Assembly (NCBI GenBank): GCA_018396395.1
Contig: JAGTQN010000014.1
Span: 1 to 17,581, forward strand
Length of the DNA stretch: 17,581 nucleotides
Direction of reading: 5' to 3'
Origin: Candidatus Bathyarchaeota archaeon
Lineage (GTDB): Archaea > Thermoproteota > CALKCG01 > B24 > JAGTQN01
Part shown: piece by piece, positions 6,189-13,553 of the stretch
Layout of the letters: each line of letters starts with the position of its first letter
Numbering within the stretch: the stretch's first letter is position 1
Position numbers and translations under genes: made by a program
The notes under the pieces: generated by a model
Databases searched by the model: none
What the model was told of the DNA's origin: nothing
Seen by the model: only the letters and a program-made list of their open reading frames with translations

Positions 6189-7286
6189 CTAAGTTTTTTG
6201 TAGGCAGGAAGTTGGGATTATCTTCAAACATGCAGGAGCTGGAACTTCGGCTAAATAGCCCGTGGGTTCTAGTCTACCGGAACCATCATCAATGCTGAAG
6301 CTTTGAACTGTATCGGTATCCTGGTTCCCAACTAATAAGTATCGTCCCGTAGGATCTATAGCAAAGTTTCGAGGGGTCCTTCCTCCTGTGGGCTCATGCG
6401 CAATATAGGCAAGTTTCCCTGTATCCTTATCGATCTTGAAGGCTACGATGCTATCATGGCCTCGATTCGATCCATAGAGAAACTTTCCAGAGGGAGTAAC
6501 ATGTATATCGGCGCAGTAGCTTTTACCTAAGAAATCCTCGGGAAGAGCATTAACCGTTTGCAATTCCTTAAGCCTTCCAGTGGTGGCCTCGTACGTAAAG
6601 GCGATGATCGTATTGTCAAGCTCGTTTATCAGATATGCGAACCTTCCATTTGGATGAAAAGTGAAATGCCGCGGTCCAGCTCCGGGTCTAACCGAAACCC
6701 AAGGTTCATCGCTTGGTTGTAATTTTCCTCGATCCGAATCGAAACGGTAGATCAAGATCTTGTCAAGCCCAAGGTCGGGAACAAAGGCATACAGATTTGA
6801 AGGGTCTAGAAGGATCGAGTGGGGATGAGGCCCCTCCTGACGCTTTGGATTAACACTTGAACCCTTATGCTGTACGAAATCCGTCAGCTCTCCGAGTCCT
6901 CCATCCTCCCTTCTAGCGATGACTGAAACGCTCCCTCCAGAGTAATTTGCGACTAGAAGGAACCTTCCACGATAATCCATGCTTATATAGCATGGATGGG
7001 CCCCACCAGAGACTTGATGGTTCAGGAAACGTAACGATCCCGTCTCAGGATCTATAGAAAAGGCGGTCACGCCACCCCCAGGCTTTCCCAAAAAATCCCT
7101 AACTTCATTGACGGCATAGAGGTTAGGCCCTTGGGGATCTATCACTAAGTAGGATGGATTAATAACTCCTCCAGCAGTTCCCAAAGGCTTCATAGATCCG
7201 TTGGAAAGATCCATACGGTATATGTAGATTCCTTCACTCATACCTCTGGAATAGGTTCCTATGTAAACGAAGGCTTCCTCTCCCAT
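6189..7286 (-). CDS. Lactonase, seven-bladed beta-propeller (6-phosphogluconolactonase/YbhE family)
   Basis: PF10282-type lactonase, 365 residues, with repeated propeller blades of the form PSYLVIDPQG.NLYAVNE, PHSILLDPSNLYAFVPDLG and PRHFTFHPNGRFAYLINE. It begins VYIGTYSRG and ends PAPACLKII, both usual for the family. Family members hydrolyse 6-phosphogluconolactone or other sugar lactones; the true substrate here is unknown. The ATG at 7286 follows an excellent ribosome binding site, GGAGGGTGA. It lies 56 bases downstream of the PfkB kinase gene on the same strand, suggesting one operon for sugar-lactone breakdown. No signal peptide is seen, so it should act in the cytoplasm. A T-run directly after the stop codon on the minus strand (about 6182-6187) could aid termination. 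Confidence 0.88.
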   Translation of the reverse strand: MGEEAFVYIGTYSRGMSEGIYIYRMDLSNGSMKPLGTAGGVINPSYLVIDPQGPNLYAVNEVRDFLGKPGGGVTAFSIDPETGSLRFLNHQVSGGAHPCYISMDYRGRFLLVANYSGGSVSVIARREDGGLGELTDFVQHKGSSVNPKRQEGPHPHSILLDPSNLYAFVPDLGLDKILIYRFDSDRGKLQPSDEPWVSVRPGAGPRHFTFHPNGRFAYLINELDNTIIAFTYEATTGRLKELQTVNALPEDFLGKSYCADIHVTPSGKFLYGSNRGHDSIVAFKIDKDTGKLAYIAHEPTGGRTPRNFAIDPTGRYLLVGNQDTDTVQSFSIDDGSGRLEPTGYLAEVPAPACLKIIPTSCLQKT

Positions 7287-7342
7287 TTTTTCACCCTCCT
7301 AATTCGAAATATGCTTCCCCTTTCGCTTTTCTTCACTAAAAA

Positions 7343-8299
7343 CTATCGCTTATCTCCAAGAGATTTCTGAGATTCCATGAATCTCAAGGCTTCCTCCCGG
7401 CTTGGAATTGGCGCTACGGCCCCGAAGCCCGTTGTTGTCAAGGCTCCTACGGCATTGGCGAAGGCTGATATCTTTTCGAGGCTCCAGCCCTCCAGATAGC
7501 CTACGAGGAAGGCTCCGTCAAAGGCATCTCCCGCTCCCGTTGTATCCACCACATCAACCTTAAAGCCTTCTGAAAGGAAGGCTCGATCCTTCGTCCTTAT
7601 ATAACAACCTTGGGCTCCGAGCTTTAGGGCAATGATCGAGGCGCCCATTTCCATCAATTTTTTTGTGGCAACTTCGGGATCGCTGATGCCGTAGAGAAGC
7701 TCCATATCTTCAATACTAGATAGGATGATGTCGGCTTGGCGGAAGGCATATTCAATAATCGCCCTTGCCGTACCTATAGGCCAAAGCCTGAGACGAACAT
7801 TGGGATCGAAGCTAAAGATTCCACCTGAAGCTTTGCAGAGGCTTACGGCCTTAAGAACCGCTTCCCTAAGAGATTGGCTTACTGCTAACGAAATCCCGCT
7901 AGAATGGAGAACCTTGGCTTTCTTCACATAAGATTCGTCCAGATCCTCGGGGGAGAAATGGCTTGCGGCTGAATCTTTGCGATAGTAGGTAAAGTCATGC
8001 TTGCCACCCTCCATAAGGGAAATGAAGTAGACACCCGTGAAGGCACCCTTCTCTATAATAACCCTACTGGCATCGACGCCTTCCTTCCTCCATAACTCTA
8101 GGAAAGATCTCCCAAACTCATCGTCCCCAAGGCGGCAGAGGTAGCCAACGCTTCCACCAAGCCTGGCCACAGCGACAGCAAAGTTTGAAGTATCGCCTCC
8201 CCATCCTCTCTTAAAAAGGGGGACTTGGCTCAATCGACCTTTGGAGGTTGCACAGAACTCAACCATAGGTTCTCCTATGCTGATGATATCAGGAACCAA
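7343..8299 (-). CDS. PfkB-family sugar kinase, 2-keto-3-deoxygluconate kinase-like
   Basis: Ribokinase-fold kinase of 318 residues. PfkB signature 1 lies around 33-60 (GWGGDTSNFAVAVARLGG) and signature 2 is DTTGAGDAF at 252-260, with catalytic base D258. The opening SIGEPMVEF and FDPNVRLRLWP at 165-173 are the forms seen in 2-keto-3-deoxygluconate kinases, so KDG is the best substrate guess; fructokinase or ribokinase remain possible. The start is taken as TTG at 8299 because GGTGGGA sits about 5 bases upstream and the conserved N-terminus follows at once. A TATA-like TTTATAAATT (8330-8339) lies upstream. The lactonase gene follows 56 bases downstream. Confidence 0.9.
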   Translation of the reverse strand: MVPDIISIGEPMVEFCATSKGRLSQVPLFKRGWGGDTSNFAVAVARLGGSVGYLCRLGDDEFGRSFLELWRKEGVDASRVIIEKGAFTGVYFISLMEGGKHDFTYYRKDSAASHFSPEDLDESYVKKAKVLHSSGISLAVSQSLREAVLKAVSLCKASGGIFSFDPNVRLRLWPIGTARAIIEYAFRQADIILSSIEDMELLYGISDPEVATKKLMEMGASIIALKLGAQGCYIRTKDRAFLSEGFKVDVVDTTGAGDAFDGAFLVGYLEGWSLEKISAFANAVGALTTTGFGAVAPIPSREEALRFMESQKSLGDKR

Positions 8300-8329
8300 T
8301 GAAATCCCACCATGTATGAAGATTATTTT

Positions 8330-8340
8330 AATTTATAAAA
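8330..8340 (-). promoter_or_regulatory. TATA box for the PfkB-lactonase operon
   Basis: TTTATAAATT on the minus strand, about 36 bases before the TTG start of the kinase. Transcription would begin just before its ribosome binding site. Confidence 0.5.
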
Positions 8341-8343
8341 AAT

Positions 8344-8370
8344 AAGCTTTCTTTATATTTAAGAAAGCTT
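8344..8370 (-). terminator. 10-bp perfect hairpin followed by T-rich tract
   Basis: AAGCTTTCTT (8344-8353) and AAGAAAGCTT (8361-8370) form a perfect 10-bp stem with a 7-base loop. On the minus strand it is followed by ATTTTTTATAAATT, so it looks like a terminator for guaAb. The same T-rich bases also hold the TATA box of the next gene, so it could instead be an operator. Confidence 0.45.
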
Positions 8371-8448
8371 TCAATATTCCATCGCTTCGACAAACCCTTT
8401 TCAGACGATGGTCCTTAAAGTATTTCGATTCATTCTCAAGATCATTTG

Positions 8449-9414
8449 TCATATGTACTCGATGGTACTGGGTGGTTTTGGTGTAAGGTCAAATAGAATC
8501 TTAACGACTGATGGATTCTCATTAAGGATCCTACTCTGAATCCTATCGAGAATCTTCCAAGGGACCCTTGGAACATTAGCTGTCATGGCATCCTTCGAAT
8601 GGACGATTCGAATGGCGATAATGTCGCCGAGGATTCTCTTCCCCTCCATAATTCCTGTAGCCTTATCATTCAGAAGGATGGCGAAGGCTTGGAAGACCTT
8701 CATTCTAGCCGTCTCCTCCTCGACTATGGCTGTTGCCTTCCGTACGATTTCAACCCTTTCAGGGGTCACCTCTCCTAGAACCCGGAGGGCTAATCCTGGA
8801 CCCGGAAAGGGTCTTCGGAGATAGATGTCCCTTGGCAGGCCTAAGGCTTTGGCTACTAGGCGAACCTGGGGCTTATAGAGATCTTTGAGGGGTTCAAGAA
8901 CCTTATATCCATACCTTTCCAAGGGATCTATGCCTATTTGCTCGAGGACATTGTGCTGGGTTTTTATGCCTCCCTTGGTTTCAACGATGTCGGCGGCTAT
9001 CGTTCCTTGAAGAAGGAATTTTGCTTCCAAATCCTTCAAAGCCCTGCCAAGGACCCGGTAAAAGGTTTCACGGAATACTTTCCGCTTTTCTTCTGGATCA
9101 GTCACACCCTTTAAACCATCGAAGAACTCTTTTGATACATCGAGAAGCTTAACCTGAAGGCCGAATCTTTTTAAGAAATCCCCTACATGCTCTGGTTCAG
9201 ACTTTCTCATAAGCCCATCGTCAAGAAAGATGACCTTTAAACGATCGCCTATGGCATGATGGGCTAAGACTGCCGTTGTGACGCTGTCCACTCCTCCGCT
9301 CGTAGCAACAACTGCCTTTTCCCCACCAATGGTCTCCTTGAGCCACAGAATCTTTTCGGTTATGAAGGATCTTGGATTGAAAGAACCTTTTTCTGAAACA
9401 TCCATCGTTCGCAT
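8449..9414 (-). CDS. guaAb: GMP synthase (glutamine-hydrolysing), ATP-pyrophosphatase subunit B
   Basis: Converts XMP to GMP using ATP and ammonia delivered by a separate glutaminase subunit (GuaAa). Only the synthetase half is encoded here, as in archaea; no GuaAa gene is in the window. The PP-loop SGGVDS lies at about 39-44, the sequence RPFPGPGLALRVLGEVTPE typical of XMP binding follows mid-protein, and the C-terminus KPPSTIEYI matches the KPPATIEWE end of the family. Length (about 321 residues) is normal. The ATG at 9414 is chosen over an in-frame TTG at 9420; an ATG at 9405 is also possible. It appears monocistronic, bounded by a hairpin downstream and a T-run upstream. Confidence 0.95.
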   Translation of the reverse strand: MRTMDVSEKGSFNPRSFITEKILWLKETIGGEKAVVATSGGVDSVTTAVLAHHAIGDRLKVIFLDDGLMRKSEPEHVGDFLKRFGLQVKLLDVSKEFFDGLKGVTDPEEKRKVFRETFYRVLGRALKDLEAKFLLQGTIAADIVETKGGIKTQHNVLEQIGIDPLERYGYKVLEPLKDLYKPQVRLVAKALGLPRDIYLRRPFPGPGLALRVLGEVTPERVEIVRKATAIVEEETARMKVFQAFAILLNDKATGIMEGKRILGDIIAIRIVHSKDAMTANVPRVPWKILDRIQSRILNENPSVVKILFDLTPKPPSTIEYI

Positions 9415-9514
9415 GTCCAATTCGCCAACTAGAGTATTTCTTTCGTTCGCCTTCTTTAAAAACTCGGAGTGAAAATGTAAGAAGAAGGTTAGAAAAAAGA
9501 GGGATTGTAGGCTC

Positions 9515-10420
9515 TTATGTAGCAGCCATGCGTTTCCTTAAGGTTTCTGTTCGCCTGTTAAGGGAACTTAACCGTTGGTTAAGGCTCAGGGATTCTAACT
9601 CTATAAGGGCGGTCTCGAAGGCCAAGGCTTTTTTAAAGGATTCGCCAATGTCTGGACTTTGATCGACCCCAATAACGACGTGTCTCGAGTTAATCTTATT
9701 CGGTTTTATCTCCGCAAGAATACGCTTGGCATTTGCGGGCGTTATTCCCCCACCAACGGATACGAGGATTCCCTTTGCCTGGGCTTTTTTAGTTATTTCC
9801 CTAGCCATATTCATGACTTCTGGATCGTCGACCTTCTTTCCAACAGATTCGGAGAGATCGTCTCGACCAATAGTCACTTGGTTTAGTTCCTCAGCTTCAG
9901 GGATCGAAAGTATGGCATCAAAGTTCCTGTAGCATGTTACTGTCTCGGCGTTTATTCCCTTTATCATCTCTGCCCTCCTTTCGGGAGGAACGATATCCCT
10001 GAGGGCAGAAACGAATTTCTTAAGCCCATAAGGAGTTTCAACCATAGGAGCTATGAGGCCTTGAACTCCAATCCGGTCGGTAAGTTGCCTTATATCGTTC
10101 CTCGCTTCAGGTCCTCCAATTTTAACGACAATAGGGAGTATCCCCTCCATGAGCTTTGAAACCCAGTCGATGTATTCGAAGCTGCAATCCTCCACTTCGG
10201 TTCCCATCTTTAGGGCTAGGCATCCGTGCTTCTCTTTAAGTTCTTTGGCCATATCCCTTAGCTCAAGCTCCTTCTTTGTGAAGATACGTGGACACATAAG
10301 CCATCTCCAGGGGTCTATTTTCCAACTGTAAGGCTTATAAATTTTCCTTCGTTGGATAGAATTAATGCTATTCTTGAATCGAATTTCCCTTATTCTATTT
10401 GTAAGTGAGGATAGATTCAT
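9515..10420 (-). CDS. HpcH/HpaI-type aldolase / citrate lyase beta-like protein
   Basis: A TIM-barrel protein of the pyruvate/phosphoenolpyruvate-binding superfamily. Visible are KMGTEVED (71-78), VVKIGGPEARNDI (98-110), LIAPMVETPYGLKKF (122-136) and GRDDLSES (185-192); the last resembles the GxxDLS segment of HpcH/HpaI aldolases. The substrate is unknown; related proteins occur in polysaccharide loci of bacteria. The barrel seems to begin near residue 50. The first 41 residues are basic and tryptophan-rich (SWKIDPWRWL at 32-41) and may be a real extension or a wrong start, with the methionine at 42 as the alternative. The ATG at 10420 lies 7 bases after the stop of the broken DUF4438-like frame. 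Confidence 0.75.
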   Translation of the reverse strand: MNLSSLTNRIREIRFKNSINSIQRRKIYKPYSWKIDPWRWLMCPRIFTKKELELRDMAKELKEKHGCLALKMGTEVEDCSFEYIDWVSKLMEGILPIVVKIGGPEARNDIRQLTDRIGVQGLIAPMVETPYGLKKFVSALRDIVPPERRAEMIKGINAETVTCYRNFDAILSIPEAEELNQVTIGRDDLSESVGKKVDDPEVMNMAREITKKAQAKGILVSVGGGITPANAKRILAEIKPNKINSRHVVIGVDQSPDIGESFKKALAFETALIELESLSLNQRLSSLNRRTETLRKRMAAT

Positions 10421-10427
10421 AACAATC

Positions 10428-10631
10428 TTATTGGCGAGTCATAGTTTTTAGAATACTTTTGACTTCATCAACGTCCTCCTTCGGATCCTCTTTCAACTTG
10501 TATGTGATCCCACCAACTCCAGGAAGCACAACGGGTTTCCCATCGGAGGAAATCTTATAAGGGGATCTTCGAAAAGCTGGGTTTGAAAACCCCGCCTTAA
10601 ATTTATTTAAGGGGAAGAGATTCGATAACTT
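10428..10631 (-). pseudogene. Fragment of a DUF4438-like gene, no start codon
   Basis: An open stretch of 67 codons on the minus strand contains NPAFRRSPYKISSDG followed by KPVVLPGVGGITY (about 10500-10541), which matches my memory of the N-terminal motif of DUF4438 proteins (such as Thermotoga TM1086). There is no ATG, GTG or TTG in frame before the motif. After it the usual continuation (a GDHVEPG-type segment) is absent and the frame ends KSILKTMTRQ. It therefore looks like a remnant of a longer gene. It could be a short real gene with an unusual start, since it ends just 7 bases before the aldolase ATG as operon partners do. Family recognition is from memory. Confidence 0.4.
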
Positions 10632-10677
10632 TCAAATCTCACCAAGCTTTTAAAATGTTGAAAGACTTTTATGTAAT

Positions 10678-10707
10678 AAGTAAATGCTTATTAAGCAAAA
10701 TTTACTT
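10678..10707. repeat. Imperfect palindrome in an AT-rich intergenic region
   Basis: AAGTAAA (10678-10684) pairs with TTTACTT (10701-10707), enclosing TGCTTA-T-TAAGCA (10685-10697), with an unpaired AAA on one side. Together they can form a 13-bp stem. It lies between a membrane-protein gene and the DUF4438 fragment. The rest of 10632-10867 is AT-rich and holds no gene I can support. It may be a 3'-end structure of the membrane-protein gene or an operator. Confidence 0.4.
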
Positions 10708-10867
10708 TGTAACTTGCCCTTTAGAGTGTTTCAGCACATGTTAAAAGTTTTCTATATTTAAGGAGACGAAAGAAATTAATCGAAAAAATTGATTCAGCCA
10801 TGATCAAAAGATTAATCAAAGGAAAGAGAAAAGCTTTAAGTTGTTCAGATGTTGGGAGATGGATAAT

Positions 10868-11152
10868 TCATGGAATAAATCTCTCGGCAATCACGGAAGC
10901 TATCAGGAGCGCCCACCCTACTATCAAGAAAATCCTTACAATCTTCTTACCTGCTTCAAAAAGCTCGAGGATGAAGTATATCAGAGTTATGGCTGCCAAG
11001 ATGGTTATGGCATCTCCATATAGGGCGGCCTTTCCTGGCTCCCCTTGGAATATGGTCCCTTCTAGGATGAAGGATATAGCTCCTCGAAGGAGGTAGTAGA
11101 GGGCATAGAGGACGTTTATTGCAGCCTTCAAACTTAACTCAGGTATTTCCAA
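10868..11152 (-). CDS. Small three-helix membrane protein, unknown function
   Basis: A 94-residue, strongly hydrophobic protein with three likely membrane helices at about 9-32, 43-66 and 69-91. Charged residues are few and gather between helices (ELFEAGKK at 63-70) and at the C-terminus (AERF). I do not recognise a family. Overlapping frames on the other strand are rich in serine and lysine without domains and were judged shadows. It is transcribed away from the M48 protease gene with 125 bases between the starts, so the two may share control. No strong ribosome binding site is seen before the ATG at 11152; TATA-like ATATAATT bases lie about 45-50 upstream. Confidence 0.65.
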   Translation of the reverse strand: MEIPELSLKAAINVLYALYYLLRGAISFILEGTIFQGEPGKAALYGDAITILAAITLIYFILELFEAGKKIVRIFLIVGWALLIASVIAERFIP

Positions 11153-11216
11153 GCGTGATCAACCCTAGAAACCTACGATTTCCATACGATTAATTAATTA
11201 TATCAATTGTCCTATA

Positions 11217-11232
11217 CCTTAAGTATTTAAGG
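11217..11232 (+). promoter_or_regulatory. TATA box inside a palindrome, M48 protease promoter
   Basis: CCTTAA-GTAT-TTAAGG is a perfect 6-bp inverted repeat whose centre, AGTATTTAA, is a good archaeal TATA box. Expected transcription start is near 11250, before the TTG start at 11278. The symmetry could let a dimeric regulator cover the TATA box. Confidence 0.45.
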
Positions 11233-11277
11233 CTAGGTGAAGAACATATTCAAAAAAAGAAGGTATGGGAAGAATTT

Positions 11278-12732
11278 TTGACTGATCTTCAGGACCAGGT
11301 TAAGGAAAGGGCTTTGGCTTCCTCAATCAGCCTAGAAACCGAAATGAGCCATGTCCAGCTTCATGAGCTTTTGGAATTTCTCCATATCCATTACCTCTTA
11401 CGAAGGCCTGACCTTTTTCGCAACATTCTAAGAACGACCATCGACGGGGAGCCTCTCCTGACTTATACAGTCTTTGGACCTGGAGAAAAATGGTTCACAA
11501 ATGTTGAGATAAGGGCAAGAAAGCCCATCCTCATTTCCCTCTTACCAAGCGATGGATCAGTTCCCCAAGAGGCCCTTAGAACGATAAAGGAGGATCTGCT
11601 CATGGCAATACAATTCTTCGATGAAAACCTTAGGATGAACTCCCTATACTTCGCCTGGGCAGAGGGGGCAAGATTTTCCCCGGAAGTTCTTACTTCCAAG
11701 TCCGGCAAGGCCTTGGGCAGGATTTTTCTCGAAACCATGGTTTTATTCTTTATTCTATTCTTCATAGGTAGCATAATCCTATTTTCAATAGCTCCAGTAA
11801 TCGCCCCCATCCTTCTCATAGCAGCTCAATTTATCTTCGTCATCTTCAGCGATAGGATCGTTATGAGACTCGGAGATTGGAAGGTTACAGCCGAGAATCC
11901 TAGGGTCCATATCCTCCGTTGCCAGTTGAGCCCAGAGGAATTTAAAGAAGTTTCCAAGCGATATTCGAGAAGCCAGTTTATGGAGATGAAGAAGGAAATC
12001 ATTGAAAGAACCTTGAGCATAGGAAAAGATCTAGATGCCAATATAGCGGCCGATGTCCTCACGAAATATGGCATTCGATGCCCTCAGGAAAACATATCGG
12101 GTAAATCCGTAGACCTTTATGGACTCGTTAAAAAGGCATCTGAGCATTTCATGCTTCCTGTTCCTAAGATTATCGTTGCCAACACGGCAGCGCCGAATGC
12201 TGCAGCTAGCGGGATAAGTCCCAATAGAGGGACCGTCCTCGCAACAACGGGGCTTCTCTTAAGACTGAGCGATGATGAGATTTTGTCGGTTTTGGCCCAT
12301 GAGATGAGCCATCTCAAATCAAGGGATCCCTTGATTCTCTACGCCCTAACCAGCGCCGAATACCTGCTTCGAGTTTATGTTCTGCTTCCACTCTTCTTCT
12401 TCATCCCTTTCTTCCTTTACTTCCTTTTCACCATGTGGCTGATATACTTCTTTGCCAAGTTCTTGGAAGCGAGGGCCGATCTGGAGGCAGCCATTCGCCT
12501 GGGAAGACCCCAATCCCTTGCCAGCGCCCTAAGGAAGATAGGGTTCCGGAGACTTCAGATGGAGAGGGTATCGCAAGGCAGTAGGTTTCAAGCCTGGCTT
12601 GGATGGGATGCTCATCCACCCCTCTACTTTCGTATAAGTAGGCTTGAAAGCCTTGAATCCCCAGAAAGGATAAGGCATCCCTTCCTCCAATCTATAAAGG
12701 ATTCGCTAAATGCCTTCCTTTCTTCCTTCTAG
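11278..12732 (+). CDS. M48 family membrane zinc metalloprotease (HtpX/Ste24-like)
   Basis: A 484-residue membrane protease. The zinc motif HEMSH is at 341-345 and the third ligand is E397 in EARADLEAA. Membrane helices are likely at about 150-170, 171-190 and 362-394; the catalytic site would face the cytoplasm as in HtpX. It is longer than HtpX (about 290 residues) because of a soluble N-terminal region of about 145 residues and an inserted domain at about 195-270, neither of which I recognise. HtpX-type enzymes degrade damaged membrane proteins. TTG at 11278 is taken as start, with GGGAAGAA just upstream; ATG at 11344 (residue 23) is an alternative. It converges with the glycosyltransferase gene. 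Confidence 0.88.
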   Translation: MTDLQDQVKERALASSISLETEMSHVQLHELLEFLHIHYLLRRPDLFRNILRTTIDGEPLLTYTVFGPGEKWFTNVEIRARKPILISLLPSDGSVPQEALRTIKEDLLMAIQFFDENLRMNSLYFAWAEGARFSPEVLTSKSGKALGRIFLETMVLFFILFFIGSIILFSIAPVIAPILLIAAQFIFVIFSDRIVMRLGDWKVTAENPRVHILRCQLSPEEFKEVSKRYSRSQFMEMKKEIIERTLSIGKDLDANIAADVLTKYGIRCPQENISGKSVDLYGLVKKASEHFMLPVPKIIVANTAAPNAAASGISPNRGTVLATTGLLLRLSDDEILSVLAHEMSHLKSRDPLILYALTSAEYLLRVYVLLPLFFFIPFFLYFLFTMWLIYFFAKFLEARADLEAAIRLGRPQSLASALRKIGFRRLQMERVSQGSRFQAWLGWDAHPPLYFRISRLESLESPERIRHPFLQSIKDSLNAFLSSF

Positions 12733-12744
12733 TACCGAAGGAAG
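12722..12744 (+). terminator. 8-bp hairpin spanning the M48 stop codon
   Basis: CTTCCTTC (12722-12729) and GAAGGAAG (12737-12744) pair perfectly around a 7-base loop holding the TAG stop. No U-tract follows. It lies between convergent genes and may protect or define the 3' end. Confidence 0.3.
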
Positions 12745-12813
12745 CTGATAGAGGCCTTTCTGGATGGGCTAGGATTTGCTTTAAAAACGCATGTCGATTC
12801 CTTGAAGGTTCCC

Positions 12814-13506
12814 TCAGCCATGGTAAACAGGATAGACTTTCCCAGACTTTTTGAATAGTAAGTAGTGAAGCACGCGAAGAACGATCATAAGAATCTCCTT
12901 AGGTCCTCCAGACTTCGGCCCCATCCAACGCCTCGTGCTACTATAGACGATGAGGTCCTTGGGATGTCGTATCTTAGTAATCCTTGAAAGGCGCCTTTGG
13001 AAATCTATATCCTCAGCATAGATGAGGTTCTCATCATAACCCCCTACTAGTTCGAAGGCTATTCTTCTAACTATGAAGCCCATGTAGCCAGGCATCGTGA
13101 GGTTGAAGAGACTAAGGAGCCAGCCGAAGGCATAGGCCATCCTTGCGATAAAAGATGGTTCTAGGGGCTCTGGCCATCCCATAAGGCATCCTGCATCTCC
13201 CTTATCGAGGTTTTTCTTAGCCTTTTCCAAGAAATCCCTAGGAAGGGCGCAATCGGCATCCAAGAAGATAAGGAACTCGCCCCTACTTGCGGCGGCTCCT
13301 ATGTTCCTGGCTTTAGCAATTCCACCTTTTTGATGGATAACATGGGCTCCAAGGGCTTTTGCCTTTTGAACGGTAGCATCCTTACTTCCGCCGTCTACCA
13401 CGATGACCTCAAAGTCTTGGAAGGTCTGAAGCCTAAGGGATTTGAGGAGCTTAGGAAGGTACGCCTCCTCGTTCAAGGTAGGAACGATGATCGAGAACTT
13501 TGCCAT
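12814..13506 (-). CDS. Family 2 glycosyltransferase
   Basis: GT-A fold glycosyltransferase, 230 residues. It begins FSIIVPTLNEEAYLPKLL, then VVDGGSKDAT (36-45), the metal-binding DAD at 83-85 in FLDADC, and the acceptor-site ED at 165-166 in YAEDIDFQRR. A hydrophobic stretch at about 122-147 may lie on or in the membrane. Such short GT2 enzymes transfer sugars to lipids or proteins; the substrate is unknown. The ATG at 13506 follows GGAAGGTCC, and a TATA-like TTTTATTATATT (about 13538-13549) suggests its own promoter, although the radical SAM gene ends only 47 bases upstream on the same strand. It converges with the M48 gene. Confidence 0.9.
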   Translation of the reverse strand: MAKFSIIVPTLNEEAYLPKLLKSLRLQTFQDFEVIVVDGGSKDATVQKAKALGAHVIHQKGGIAKARNIGAAASRGEFLIFLDADCALPRDFLEKAKKNLDKGDAGCLMGWPEPLEPSFIARMAYAFGWLLSLFNLTMPGYMGFIVRRIAFELVGGYDENLIYAEDIDFQRRLSRITKIRHPKDLIVYSSTRRWMGPKSGGPKEILMIVLRVLHYLLFKKSGKVYPVYHG

Positions 13507-13537
13507 TGAAGGACCTTCCTTGAAGCTCCGAAAACCT

Positions 13538-13549
13538 AATATAATAAAA
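13538..13549 (-). promoter_or_regulatory. TATA-like box before the glycosyltransferase gene
   Basis: TTTTATTATATT on the minus strand, centred about 37 bases before the ATG at 13506, which leaves room for a short leader with the GGAAGGTCC ribosome binding site. Confidence 0.4.
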
Positions 13550-13553
13550 TTAT

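Noticed and set aside
10800..11096. 98-codon plus-strand open frame opposite the small membrane protein
   Set aside because: Low-complexity, serine/lysine-rich translation. The minus-strand frame gives three clean membrane helices and is preferred.
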